Positions 45,798 through 53,647 of a stretch of 53,727 bases of DNA are shown here, piece by piece (position 1 is the first letter of the stretch; the number at the start of each line of letters is the position of its first letter). A model generated the notes under the pieces. That model saw nothing but the letters and a program-made list of their open reading frames with translations. It ran no database searches and was not told the DNA's origin. The DNA is taken from the NCBI GenBank assembly GCA_947450695.1, contig CANFWV010000018.1, positions 1 to 53,727 on the forward strand. The letters are read 5' to 3'. The position numbers and the translations under genes are program-made. The DNA comes from Comamonadaceae bacterium (lineage in GTDB: Bacteria > Pseudomonadota > Gammaproteobacteria > Burkholderiales > Burkholderiaceae_C).

Positions 45798-46004
45798 ATG
45801 AAAAAAAATGTTGGCGGCATCGACCGCGTCCTTCGTATCGTTGTCGGTCTAATTCTCATGGCATTGGCGGCGACGGGTCACATCGGCTCTTGGGGGTGGC
45901 TGGGTGCCCTCGTTTTGGCCACCGGTATTTTTAGCTTTTGCGGGGCCTACACCCTGCTAGGTTTAAATACTTGCCCCATCAAACCAGAAGAAAAGGTCTC
46001 CTAG
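45798..46004 (+). CDS. DUF2892 (YgaP-like) small inner-membrane protein
   Basis: A 68-aa membrane protein with two hydrophobic helices (residues about 10-28 and 33-54). The opening MKKNVGGIDRVLRIVVGLIL and the C-terminal TLLGLNTCP are the DUF2892 signature found in the membrane half of YgaP; no rhodanese domain is attached. AAGGAGATCATC precedes the ATG. It is monocistronic. Function of free-standing members is not established; sulfur metabolism is a guess from YgaP. Confidence 0.9.
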   Translation: MKKNVGGIDRVLRIVVGLILMALAATGHIGSWGWLGALVLATGIFSFCGAYTLLGLNTCPIKPEEKVS

Positions 46005-46059
46005 TAAGGCCTCATGCTGGATGCAGGGATACGCTGGACTGATGCTGATCGGGTTAAGA

Positions 46060-46614
46060 CTACACATACCAATTGGTCAGCATTTTTTGAAGCCGCCGAT
46101 CATGCGACAAATAAAAGTCGATGTGCTTGGTGGCCACCGTGAACTCTGTGTCGATATGGCTAGGCGCACCTGGTGCGTCTTTCGGCGGGTGCGGCCATGC
46201 CGGCGGTGCCCCTAGATAAAGGTAACCCGTGATGTTATGCCCGGCCATATTTTTGATAGGCCAGACACCCGAGTATTTTTTGATAATTTCAAATTTTCGG
46301 ATGGTGTACGTTGCCAACTTCTGCGGATCTCGCATACGCTGATCATGAGGCTTGAGCAGCGCTGGATTCAGGTCTAACGCGTCTTCGATGGCCGTCCCCA
46401 TCCCCAAGGATTGCGCCACACGTTGCGCATCGACCATACCTTGGTATTCATTCAAAGCCAGTTGTTCCGTTGCAAAAACGGTATCCCATACTTTCGAATG
46501 ACCTGTGCTGCTGATCACCATCAACGCCCAACTGGAAGGGCCTCGCCGGTAGATGCAGACGTCAAGCCGATAACCTTGCACAAGTTCTTTGCGCCGCAGA
46601 GGAGAGTAAATCAA
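46060..46614 (-). CDS. Unknown protein
   Basis: A 184-aa frame that I do not recognise. It opens with a TTG (IYSPLRRKELVQGYRLDVCIYRRGP) and has no visible Shine-Dalgarno sequence; internal starts are possible. The composition is soluble, with many Tyr, Trp and His and no signal peptide or membrane segment. A C-terminal half with VWPIKNMAGHNITGYLYLGAPPAWPHPP looks structured. Codon use is less GC-biased than its neighbours, hinting at a transferred gene. It lies just downstream of tRNA-Phe, a common integration spot, but no integrase is present. Confidence 0.55.
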   Translation of the reverse strand: MIYSPLRRKELVQGYRLDVCIYRRGPSSWALMVISSTGHSKVWDTVFATEQLALNEYQGMVDAQRVAQSLGMGTAIEDALDLNPALLKPHDQRMRDPQKLATYTIRKFEIIKKYSGVWPIKNMAGHNITGYLYLGAPPAWPHPPKDAPGAPSHIDTEFTVATKHIDFYLSHDRRLQKMLTNWYV

Positions 46615-46675
46615 TGGGGGCTTTGATGTGAAACGGAGAAGGCAACCTTGCTCGCAGCGCTACTCTAGAAACGAC

Positions 46676-46701
46676 AAAGCCAACTGAGAACAGTTGGCTT
46701 T
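46676..46701 (-). terminator. Terminator hairpin downstream of tRNA-Phe
   Basis: A perfect 11-base inverted repeat, AAAGCCAACTG (46676-46686) with CAGTTGGCTTT (46691-46701), around a four-base loop, begins seven bases after the tRNA-Phe 3' end on the minus strand. The stem itself ends in TTT, with a weak further T-tract. Confidence 0.7.
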
Positions 46702-46707
46702 GAATTT

Positions 46708-46783
46708 TGGTGGCCTGGGGCGGAATCGAACCACCGACACAAGGATTTTCAATCCTCTGCTCTACCGACTGAGCTACCGGGCC
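46708..46783 (-). tRNA. tRNA-Phe (GAA), CCA encoded
   Basis: A 76-base cloverleaf on the minus strand: D-arm GCTC/GAGC, anticodon arm GAGGA-TTGAAAA-TCCTT with anticodon GAA, T-arm GGTGG-TTCGATT-CCGCC, discriminator A and CCA encoded at 46710-46708. The acceptor strands are GGCCCGG and CCAGGCC, leaving a C5-A68 mismatch. A TATAAT -10 box lies at 46798-46793. A strong hairpin follows. Confidence 0.95.
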
Positions 46784-46826
46784 AAGCCTCGAATTATATA
46801 TCAGCGGAAACGCTCTTTCCGTCTAA

Positions 46827-47501
46827 TCAAGCTTGCCGTTTGCCACGCGTGAGGTCGACGCCAAGTTGTTTGAGCTTTCGGTAAAGGTGCGTGCGTTCGA
46901 GTCCGGTCTTTTCGGCGACGCGCGTCATGGAACCGCCTTCGCGAAAAAGATGAAATTCGAAGTAGGCTTTTTCGAATTCATCACGAGCTTCGCGCAGTGG
47001 CTTTTCAAGCAAAAAACTTTGCGTTGGTTTTGGGCTGGTGTCTTGCACCGCCTCTGGGTGAACAATGCGATTGCCTCCCTGCAACGGCATGTCACCCGGT
47101 GGTAAGGAGGCGTACGGACTGGCGGGTTTCCGCACGTTGAGCCGGGTCAGACCGCTCTCAACGGCTTGCAAAAGTTTTTGCAGTGTGATGGGTTTTTCAA
47201 GAAAAGCCATGGCACCAATTTTGGTCGCCTCGACGGCGGTGTCGATGGTGGCATGGCCACTCATCATGATGACGGGCATGGTGAGAAGGCCGCCAGAGGA
47301 CCACTCTTTGAGCAACGTGACGCCGTCTGTATCGGGCATCCAGATGTCGAGCAACACCAGATCTGGACGACCACGGCCGCGTGCAAGACGCGCTTGTGCT
47401 GCATTTTCAGCGAGTTCGACCTGATGCCCTTCGTCATTTAGGATTTCTGAGAGGAGGTCACGGATGCCCAACTCGTCGTCGACCACCAAAATATTTGCCA
47501 T
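46827..47501 (-). CDS. Response regulator, NtrX-like without AAA+ domain
   Basis: A 224-aa regulator with an N-terminal receiver domain (phospho-acceptor Asp52 in VLLDIWMPDTDG; VVDDE acidic pair at residues 7-9; conserved Lys in FLEKPITL) and a C-terminal Fis-type helix-turn-helix (MTRVAEKTGLERTHLYRKLKQLG). Classical NtrX has a central sigma-54 ATPase domain of about 230 residues that is missing here, replaced by a short linker. The ATG at 47501 gives the normal receiver start. It lies 52 bases after the NtrY-like kinase gene and is the last gene of its run. Target genes unknown. Confidence 0.9.
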   Translation of the reverse strand: MANILVVDDELGIRDLLSEILNDEGHQVELAENAAQARLARGRGRPDLVLLDIWMPDTDGVTLLKEWSSGGLLTMPVIMMSGHATIDTAVEATKIGAMAFLEKPITLQKLLQAVESGLTRLNVRKPASPYASLPPGDMPLQGGNRIVHPEAVQDTSPKPTQSFLLEKPLREARDEFEKAYFEFHLFREGGSMTRVAEKTGLERTHLYRKLKQLGVDLTRGKRQA

Positions 47502-47553
47502 TGAATCTCGCCTTAGCAGTGCTGTGTCTGTTGAGCCGAAAAGCCCAGTGTTG

Positions 47554-49821
47554 TTAAACCACAACTTGGAATGATAACGACACTTGAGCCCCCTGCACCA
47601 TCCCTGCGGCAACGCGGTTAGAAATATCGATCCGCGCAGCATGTTCGTCAGCGATTTTTTTCACCACAGCCAAGCCCAGACCAGTGCCTTTGGCCTTGGT
47701 CGTGACGTAAGGCTCGAAGGCGCGCTTCAAGATGTTGTCAGGAAAACCTGCGCCGTTGTCGCGCACGATCAGACGCACGCGTTTGGAGGCGGCCGAGTAT
47801 TCAGTTTTTAGCGTCACCTGTGCTTGTTGTGGGGGCTGCAGGCACTCTTGTGCATCTTGTGCGTTCTGCAACAAGTTGTGCATGACTTGACGAAGCTGCT
47901 GAGCGTCTCCGCGAATCAGTGGCGCGGCAGGATCAAGTTCAACTTGAATAGGGATAGCCGCGTCACTGGCATAGAGTTGCATCACGTCGGTCACCAGTGC
48001 GTTCAGGTCAATCGGCTTGAGCTCGGCCGCGGGTAAGCGAGCGTAATCACGAAAGTCGTTGACCAGCCGCTTCATGGCGTCGACTTGATCGACGATAGTC
48101 TTGACTGACTTGGTAAGCAAGGCCTGCTCTATGGGCTCGAGTTTGTTGGCAAGCTTCATTTCAAGCCGCTCAGCGGACAGTTGAATCGGCGTCAACGGGT
48201 TTTTAATTTCGTGGGCAAGCCGTCGAGCTACTTCTCCCCATGCCTCTGCCCGCTGCGCCGAGACCATGGCCGAGACATCGTCAAACACCAGCAAACACTC
48301 TTCAGTACCGGGCATCTTGGCACCGCGTGCGATCAGCGAGACAGCTCCCTCATCCGACCCTGAAAATCCACCGTGAAGCTCAAAGGTCTGCTGCCAATGC
48401 TCTAGTCCATGAGCGGCATTCTCCGCAAGATACGCTTCAAACTGCGCCTGCACGGCCTTTCCAAAAACTTCCAAGCCAGGCACTTCGCTCAATATTTTGC
48501 CTTGGTAATCCGCCACTGGCGCTTGCAAAATTCGAACTGCTCCGGGATTGCTGGAGCGGATATGGCCATGAATGTCAAGGACAAGAACGCCTGTCGAGAG
48601 GTTGTCCAAAATGGTCTGTAAATTAGCCCGCGCCGCATCAACCTGCGACATGCTTTGTTGCACCGCAGAACGGGCATCAGCCAACTGCTGAGTCATCACA
48701 GCGAAGGATCGCGTGAGGCCACCGAGCTCGTCATTGCTGTCAAGAACGGCTTTGGGCCGCAGGTCGCCTTGCGCCACTTGCCTGACACCTTCGGCCAACA
48801 ACAACAACGGCCGAGCCAGTTGACTACCCAACAACACAGCCAGCAACACTGCGCCGAAGACAGCCAAAAAAAGACTCAGCGTCAGGGTGCCGATGTACAT
48901 CTTTCTCAAGCCGTCGCGGGCGAGCGCGAGTTCCTGATATTCGCGATTAGCTTCTTGGACAACGATCGCATTGGCCACCAAATCGGCCGGCAAATCTTCA
49001 GATATTTGAAGGAAACGTTCCGCGCTGTTCAAGTCAAAATTGGAATCATTGACGAGGGCAATCGCCTTGATCCGCGGCTTTCGAGATGGTGCCGCATTGG
49101 CAGCGGGACTGCTGAGTTCGGCGTCTTCAAGGCCTTCAATTTGGGTCATCACTCGTTTGCTGCGAGCCGCGCGCAACTGCTGCGGCGAAGGTCGATCGGG
49201 CTGCAATAAAAATCGTGACTGGCCGGCGCTGGCGATCAGCTGCCCGGAGGCGTTCCATAGAACCACGTCCTTGGCATCAAGTTGATCGCGCAGACGTTCG
49301 AGCACAAGACTGGCTGATGCATCCGTCGATTGAGACAGCTGAGTGGCCGCTAGGCGCGTGCGATTTCCCAAATCGGCGGCCAGCGTGTCTAGCGTGACAC
49401 GGCCGAGGTTCAGTCCGGCAGCAAGAGCGCCTTCGACCTTGACGTCGAACCAGCTCTCAATCGAGCGCGAGACAAACTGGTACGAAACGAAGTAAATCGT
49501 GACGCCCGGGAACAGTCCGACCAGCGCAAAAATCGCCGCCAATTTAACCAGTAACCGGCTGCCAAACTTGCGCTGACGCAAGCGCAGCACGAGCCGCAGT
49601 GTGATCCAGCCGATGACCACCAACAGCAGTGTGGCAACGCCAATGTTCAGGCCAAAAAGAATCGGGTAGTTGCGCTCGTAAAGCTCCCGGTTACCCGTTG
49701 CCTGCGTGAGCAAAAAGATCAGCACCAAGCCAAGCGCCACAATCACGCCGACGCCGACCGCCAAAGTCCAACGAAATGCACGGCTGCTGCGAAGCGCTGC
49801 AACGGTGGTTTCCAAAATCAC
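47554..49821 (-). CDS. NtrY-like sensor histidine kinase
   Basis: A 755-aa membrane kinase. Three hydrophobic segments lie in the first about 115 residues, an extracytoplasmic region extends to about residue 320, a fourth segment is at about 320-340, then HAMP (QVAQGDLRPKAVLDSNDELGGLTRSF), PAS (about 400-500), HisKA with the phospho-His in LAHEIKNPLTPIQLS (near residue 536), and HATPase (NLLQNAQDA; DNGAGFP; TKAKGTGLGLAVVKKI). Domain order is that of NtrY. Its start overlaps the DUF4390 gene end by four bases. Signal unknown; nitrogen or redox sensing is known for relatives. Confidence 0.93.
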   Translation of the reverse strand: MILETTVAALRSSRAFRWTLAVGVGVIVALGLVLIFLLTQATGNRELYERNYPILFGLNIGVATLLLVVIGWITLRLVLRLRQRKFGSRLLVKLAAIFALVGLFPGVTIYFVSYQFVSRSIESWFDVKVEGALAAGLNLGRVTLDTLAADLGNRTRLAATQLSQSTDASASLVLERLRDQLDAKDVVLWNASGQLIASAGQSRFLLQPDRPSPQQLRAARSKRVMTQIEGLEDAELSSPAANAAPSRKPRIKAIALVNDSNFDLNSAERFLQISEDLPADLVANAIVVQEANREYQELALARDGLRKMYIGTLTLSLFLAVFGAVLLAVLLGSQLARPLLLLAEGVRQVAQGDLRPKAVLDSNDELGGLTRSFAVMTQQLADARSAVQQSMSQVDAARANLQTILDNLSTGVLVLDIHGHIRSSNPGAVRILQAPVADYQGKILSEVPGLEVFGKAVQAQFEAYLAENAAHGLEHWQQTFELHGGFSGSDEGAVSLIARGAKMPGTEECLLVFDDVSAMVSAQRAEAWGEVARRLAHEIKNPLTPIQLSAERLEMKLANKLEPIEQALLTKSVKTIVDQVDAMKRLVNDFRDYARLPAAELKPIDLNALVTDVMQLYASDAAIPIQVELDPAAPLIRGDAQQLRQVMHNLLQNAQDAQECLQPPQQAQVTLKTEYSAASKRVRLIVRDNGAGFPDNILKRAFEPYVTTKAKGTGLGLAVVKKIADEHAARIDISNRVAAGMVQGAQVSLSFQVVV

Positions 49822-50519
49822 TTGCTCGCCTCAACTGAAGTGTCTTTTGCAGGTTCAACGGGTCGCGTCGCTTGGAGCACTAGCGGCTGGGCGTTTTCTA
49901 TGACGATGCTCCAATCACGCTGACCAGCCACTCCAATCTGAAACGGCCTGGGCAGCTGCGATAAATCAAGCTTGAAGCTAAAAGAGAGATTGTGGTCACT
50001 GCCAGACCGCACATCTGCCAGCTCCGCAACCTTCCAACGAGCCACGCGCTGGACAGCCGACATCGCCTCCGGCAAGGTATCGTAATTCTGGTTGAAAGTG
50101 GCACGCAAACCCAGCGATGCCCCGATCAGCCCAGAACCAATGTTGACCCGCCAGCGCCGAGTCAATGGCTGATAGGCCAAGCGGATGGTACGGGCGGCAG
50201 TGGCCACACGTTGGTCAGTCCAGTACCAACGATCTCGGTAGATATCGACTTCGATCACGAAAAATAGCGCGATCCCCTTGAGCAATGCGTCTTCAACAAC
50301 ATGTGGGAGCTCAAATGCCACGGCGGCGTTCAGATAAACCCCGTCGTCAGTGCGCTCGGTTCGCAGTTGAGTCAATTGGGCGTTGGCTGCATGGGCTGAA
50401 GGTATGACGCCCAGACACAATATGAAAGCCATGGCCAAAACTGCACATGAAGACGCCAAAAAGCGCCGCGCACCAACGTCAGGCGGCGCGCTTTTCCAGA
50501 ACTGCGTAATAAAAACCAT
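49818..50519 (-). CDS. DUF4390-domain secreted protein
   Basis: A 233-aa protein with a signal-like hydrophobic stretch (about residues 20-40, ending AHAAN) and a DUF4390 domain over most of the mature length (ALFFVIEVDIYRDRWYWTDQRVATAARTIRLAYQPLTRRWRVNIG). Function of the domain is unknown; it is found next to NtrY-type kinases in Betaproteobacteria and may be an accessory sensor. Its start overlaps rsmB by 41 bases; an earlier ATG at 50528 is possible. Translation with ntrY is coupled (ATGA). Confidence 0.85.
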   Translation of the reverse strand: MVFITQFWKSAPPDVGARRFLASSCAVLAMAFILCLGVIPSAHAANAQLTQLRTERTDDGVYLNAAVAFELPHVVEDALLKGIALFFVIEVDIYRDRWYWTDQRVATAARTIRLAYQPLTRRWRVNIGSGLIGASLGLRATFNQNYDTLPEAMSAVQRVARWKVAELADVRSGSDHNLSFSFKLDLSQLPRPFQIGVAGQRDWSIVIENAQPLVLQATRPVEPAKDTSVEASK

Positions 50520-51810
50520 CGTAGTCACGAAGTAAATTGTCCGGGAATACTGGGCCGGCAGTCTTGCTTTGAGGTAGCAAATGTCCTGGCGATGGCCTTA
50601 ATTGCGCGTCAGTGTGGTGCATAAGAAACGTTTGTATCTGTTGCTCGCCTTCCGCCCTGAAAACCGAGCAAGTGCAATAGAGCAAACGCCCACCCACACG
50701 CAACAATGGCCACAGAGCCTCCAGTAACCTGGTCTGTTGCGCGGCAAGTTGTGCGATGTCAGTTGGGCGGCGGAGCCAGCGAACGTCGGGATGACGTCGC
50801 ACAATGCCCGAGGCGGTACACGGTGCATCGAGCAAGATGCCGTCAAACAGTTGGCCGTCCCACCAAGCGTCGGGCAGACCAGCGTCGGCGACCATGATCT
50901 GCGCCTGCAATTGCAAGCGGTCTAGATTCTTCTGCACACGGGTGCAACGCTCTGCATCAATGTCCAGCGCGATGACATCGGCATCCGCCAACTCTAACAA
51001 ATGGGCAGTTTTGCCGCCGGGTGCCGCACAGGCATCGAGCAGACGCAGGCGTGGCTGGATGCTGGCCTGAAGCCCATTCAGCAGCAAAGGAGCGGCAAGT
51101 TGCGCGCCCGCATCCTGCACAGAAAAATGACCTTCGGCATAACCCGGCAATCGGGTCACTGCGCGCGGGCTGCCCAAAATAATGCCGTGATCGCCGACAG
51201 GTGCTGCCTCAATGCCATTGTCTTGTAGTGTTTGCAAGTAGTCGACTTGCGTGGTTTGGCGCGTATTGACGCGTAGCGTCAGTGGCGCCCGGCTGTTATT
51301 GGCCACCAAAATAGTTTGCCAAACGTCCGGGTGGTCTTTGCGGACCCGGTCAACCCACCACTGCGGATGGTTCCAGACGGCTTGCGGTTTACGCTCACAA
51401 ATGGCCAGCATGGCGTCACGTTCACGCAAAAATCGCCGCAGGCAGCCATTGATGAAACTGGCCTGATGGCGGGTTTCTTCACTGTTTTTAGCGGCTTCAA
51501 CGGCTTGGTCTACCAGCGTGTATTCGGTGTAGAGCGAGTCGTCGACCTCTGAGGCCAGTGCCAGAGCGACGCACAGCAATGCGTCGGCTTCGGGAGGCGG
51601 CGGCCGGCTGGCCAATTGCTGGCGCAAAGCTTCAGCCCGCCCGAGCCAGCGCAGCGCATGAAAGCCCAGGGCCTGCACGCCCGGGCGGAGGTGTGGCGGC
51701 ACACGCTCAAGTTCAGCTGTCATGGAACGGCCGTCGCGCACGGCGAGCAGCAGGGTGGCAGCCCCTTGTAACTGTTGCCACAGAGGTGTTTGGTCTTGGG
51801 TTTCTTGCAT
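50479..51810 (-). CDS. rsmB: 16S rRNA (cytosine-967-C5)-methyltransferase RsmB
   Basis: A 443-aa cytoplasmic enzyme that methylates C967 of 16S rRNA using SAM. N-terminal NusB-like RNA-binding domain (about residues 10-145), then a Rossmann methyltransferase with LDACAAPGGKTAHLLEL (motif I), Cys331 in DAPCTASG and Cys381 in YCTCSVF as the two catalytic cysteines. Full length. First gene of the run rsmB - DUF4390 - ntrY-like - response regulator. Confidence 0.95.
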   Translation of the reverse strand: MQETQDQTPLWQQLQGAATLLLAVRDGRSMTAELERVPPHLRPGVQALGFHALRWLGRAEALRQQLASRPPPPEADALLCVALALASEVDDSLYTEYTLVDQAVEAAKNSEETRHQASFINGCLRRFLRERDAMLAICERKPQAVWNHPQWWVDRVRKDHPDVWQTILVANNSRAPLTLRVNTRQTTQVDYLQTLQDNGIEAAPVGDHGIILGSPRAVTRLPGYAEGHFSVQDAGAQLAAPLLLNGLQASIQPRLRLLDACAAPGGKTAHLLELADADVIALDIDAERCTRVQKNLDRLQLQAQIMVADAGLPDAWWDGQLFDGILLDAPCTASGIVRRHPDVRWLRRPTDIAQLAAQQTRLLEALWPLLRVGGRLLYCTCSVFRAEGEQQIQTFLMHHTDAQLRPSPGHLLPQSKTAGPVFPDNLLRDYDGFYYAVLEKRAA

Positions 51811-51853
51811 AAAAGCTCAGGCAGGCCCCACGTTCAAGCCGTGGCCGCAGGAA

Positions 51854-51880
51854 TAAAAAAAGCGGGGCCCATGCCCCGCC
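51854..51880 (-). terminator. Intrinsic terminator after the flavocytochrome operon
   Basis: On the minus strand GCGGGGC (51879-51873) pairs with GCCCCGC (51868-51862) over ATGG, followed by a run of seven T and TATTC. It lies directly after the flavoprotein gene, so it separates that operon from rsmB. Confidence 0.88.
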
Positions 51881-51882
51881 AT

Positions 51883-53196
51883 TCAGAGCAGTGTATCTGC
51901 CCAGATGTTGCTGGCCCAGTTGAGTGCGTAGACGCCTTCGAGTTCGTTCGGTGCCGAACTCAGGCCACCTGCCCCGGCGACCGCCTTGAAGGTTTTTTCA
52001 GATGCGACGTATTCATGGACGCTGGCCACATGGACGACATTTTTATTGTCAACAAAGCTGTAGCAAGTGTTGGAGAGCATCGGCGCGGGGTTGATGTCCC
52101 AGCCAGACAATTCCGCCACGATGGCGGCTGCTGCCACTTTGCCATGGCCATTCGCCATATGACCGCTCTTCGGCATGGCCGGGGCAATTTGAATCGCGTC
52201 GCCGAGCACGTGGACGTCTTTGGCCGCGGTCGATTCAAAGTTGAGAAAATGAACACCGCACCAACGGCTGTTGGCCTGGTTGTTCAGCCCGGCTTGCACG
52301 GCAATACGGCCTGCACGCATAGGCGGCAAAACGTTCAGCACCTGCGCCTTGACGTCGTCTTGAATTTCGAACTTGATGACACCCGCGTTGGCATCAACCG
52401 CCACAGTTTTGTGCTGGCTGCGGTACTCAACCATGCCCTTGTACTGCTCTGCCCATACTTTTTTGAATAGAGGACCCTTGGAGGTGACATCGGGGTTAGC
52501 GTCCAGTATCAGCACCTTGCTACGCGGCTTGAAGGCCTTGAAGTAGCCAGCAACCACCGACGCCCGCTCGTAAGGGCCGGGCGGGCAACGATAGGGTGCT
52601 TCAGGAATGGCGATCGCAAAGACGCCGCCGTCGGGCATGGCTTCGAGTTGCCGGCGCAAGGCCACCGTTTCAGCGCCTGCTTTCCAAGCCTGCAAAATTT
52701 GCCCTGATGCGTGTGCGGCTGTCAGGCCGTCGATGCTGTCCAGCATCAGTTCAACCCCGGGCGACACCACTAGCTTGTCGTAAGCGATCTTCGCACCGCC
52801 AGCCAACGTGACCGTCTTGAGTCGGGTGTCGATAGCGTTAGCCATGTCTTTGACCACGGTGATGCCGTGACGACGGCTGAGCGCCGTGTACGGCACTGTG
52901 ATGTCTGCGAGTTGCTTCCCGCCGCTCAGCACCAGATTTGAAATTGGGCAGGACATGAAGGCGTCCTCTGGCTCAATCAACACCACGTCGATCTTGTAGT
53001 CCGAGAACATGCGCACGTACTTGGCGGCAGTGGCGCCACCGTAGCCGCCACCAATCACGACCACCTTGGCGCGTGCTGGAACGGAACTGCTGGCGCAACC
53101 CGCCAAGCCGAGCAGCCCGAGTGCTGCCGTGGATTGCAGCAGAGTGCGGCGTTGTAGACGGGCCTGCGTGAGCAACGCAGTTGAGGTGATCGTCAT
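51883..53196 (-). CDS. fccB: Flavocytochrome c sulfide dehydrogenase-type flavoprotein
   Basis: A 437-aa FAD protein exported by a Tat-like leader (LQRRTLLQSTAALGLLG with LAGC, so a lipoprotein is possible). The mature part has the dinucleotide motif VVVIGGGYGGATAAKYV, then Cys83 in MSCPISNLVLSG, the position that covalently holds FAD in sulfide dehydrogenase, and Cys204 in PYRCPPGPYERA for the redox disulfide, with a C-terminal FCSD flavin-binding domain. It would oxidise sulfide in the periplasm and pass electrons to the cytochrome encoded 9 bases upstream. SoxF is an alternative name. Confidence 0.88.
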   Translation of the reverse strand: MTITSTALLTQARLQRRTLLQSTAALGLLGLAGCASSSVPARAKVVVIGGGYGGATAAKYVRMFSDYKIDVVLIEPEDAFMSCPISNLVLSGGKQLADITVPYTALSRRHGITVVKDMANAIDTRLKTVTLAGGAKIAYDKLVVSPGVELMLDSIDGLTAAHASGQILQAWKAGAETVALRRQLEAMPDGGVFAIAIPEAPYRCPPGPYERASVVAGYFKAFKPRSKVLILDANPDVTSKGPLFKKVWAEQYKGMVEYRSQHKTVAVDANAGVIKFEIQDDVKAQVLNVLPPMRAGRIAVQAGLNNQANSRWCGVHFLNFESTAAKDVHVLGDAIQIAPAMPKSGHMANGHGKVAAAAIVAELSGWDINPAPMLSNTCYSFVDNKNVVHVASVHEYVASEKTFKAVAGAGGLSSAPNELEGVYALNWASNIWADTLL

Positions 53197-53205
53197 GGTC
53201 GTTCT

Positions 53206-53547
53206 TTATTTTTTCAGGGCTGCAAAATAACTGGCGATGGTGTCGATCTGGATGTCGCTATAGCCCTTGCTGATCTGGTGCATAACGGTGGCGGGGCGGG
53301 TGCCGGCCTTGAAGGCCTTCATTTGCGAGGCAAGGTAATTTTTGTCGAGCCCGGCCAGTGACGCGATTTGCGAGCCTTCAGCTGCTTTGCCGTCCGTACC
53401 ATGACAGGCTGCGCAGCTGGCAGCAAGACTCTTGACGTACAACATGTTTTGCGAGGTGGGAATATCGGTTTGAGCTTGCGCGACGCACACCACAGCCAAC
53501 AGACCCACGCCTAGGGACAAGGCGAAACCCCGCTTTTTCAATAACAT
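53206..53547 (-). CDS. Monohaem c-type cytochrome, partner of the flavoprotein
   Basis: A 113-aa periplasmic cytochrome. Signal peptide MLLKKRGFALSLGVGLLAVV...AQAQ, haem-binding C45-A-A-C48-H49, and a likely axial Met in PATVMHQISKGYSD. It is a single-haem class I protein, whereas the cytochrome chain of classical flavocytochrome c has two haems, so it is closer to SoxE or a small cytochrome c4-like half. GAAGGAAC precedes the ATG. First gene of the pair; an insertion sequence ends about 20-40 bases upstream and may have displaced its promoter. Confidence 0.88.
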   Translation of the reverse strand: MLLKKRGFALSLGVGLLAVVCVAQAQTDIPTSQNMLYVKSLAASCAACHGTDGKAAEGSQIASLAGLDKNYLASQMKAFKAGTRPATVMHQISKGYSDIQIDTIASYFAALKK

Positions 53548-53585
53548 CAGATTGTTCCTTCAATGGTTGATGACATTCATCCCCG

Positions 53586-53634
53586 ATGGCCAGTTCAAAT
53601 TCCCCCACTTATGGCCAGTCAAACTCCTCCATGG
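53586..53634. repeat. Tandem terminal repeats of an IS21-like element
   Basis: ATGGCCAGTTCAAATTCCCCCACTT-like unit at 53586-53610 is followed directly by a diverged copy at 53611-53634 (both begin ATGGCCAGT, then CAAA and a C-rich stretch). Multiple short repeats inside the ends are known for IS21 elements, where the transposase binds. The outermost base of the element cannot be fixed here. Confidence 0.65.
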
Positions 53635-53647
53635 GAGGACGTCTAGA

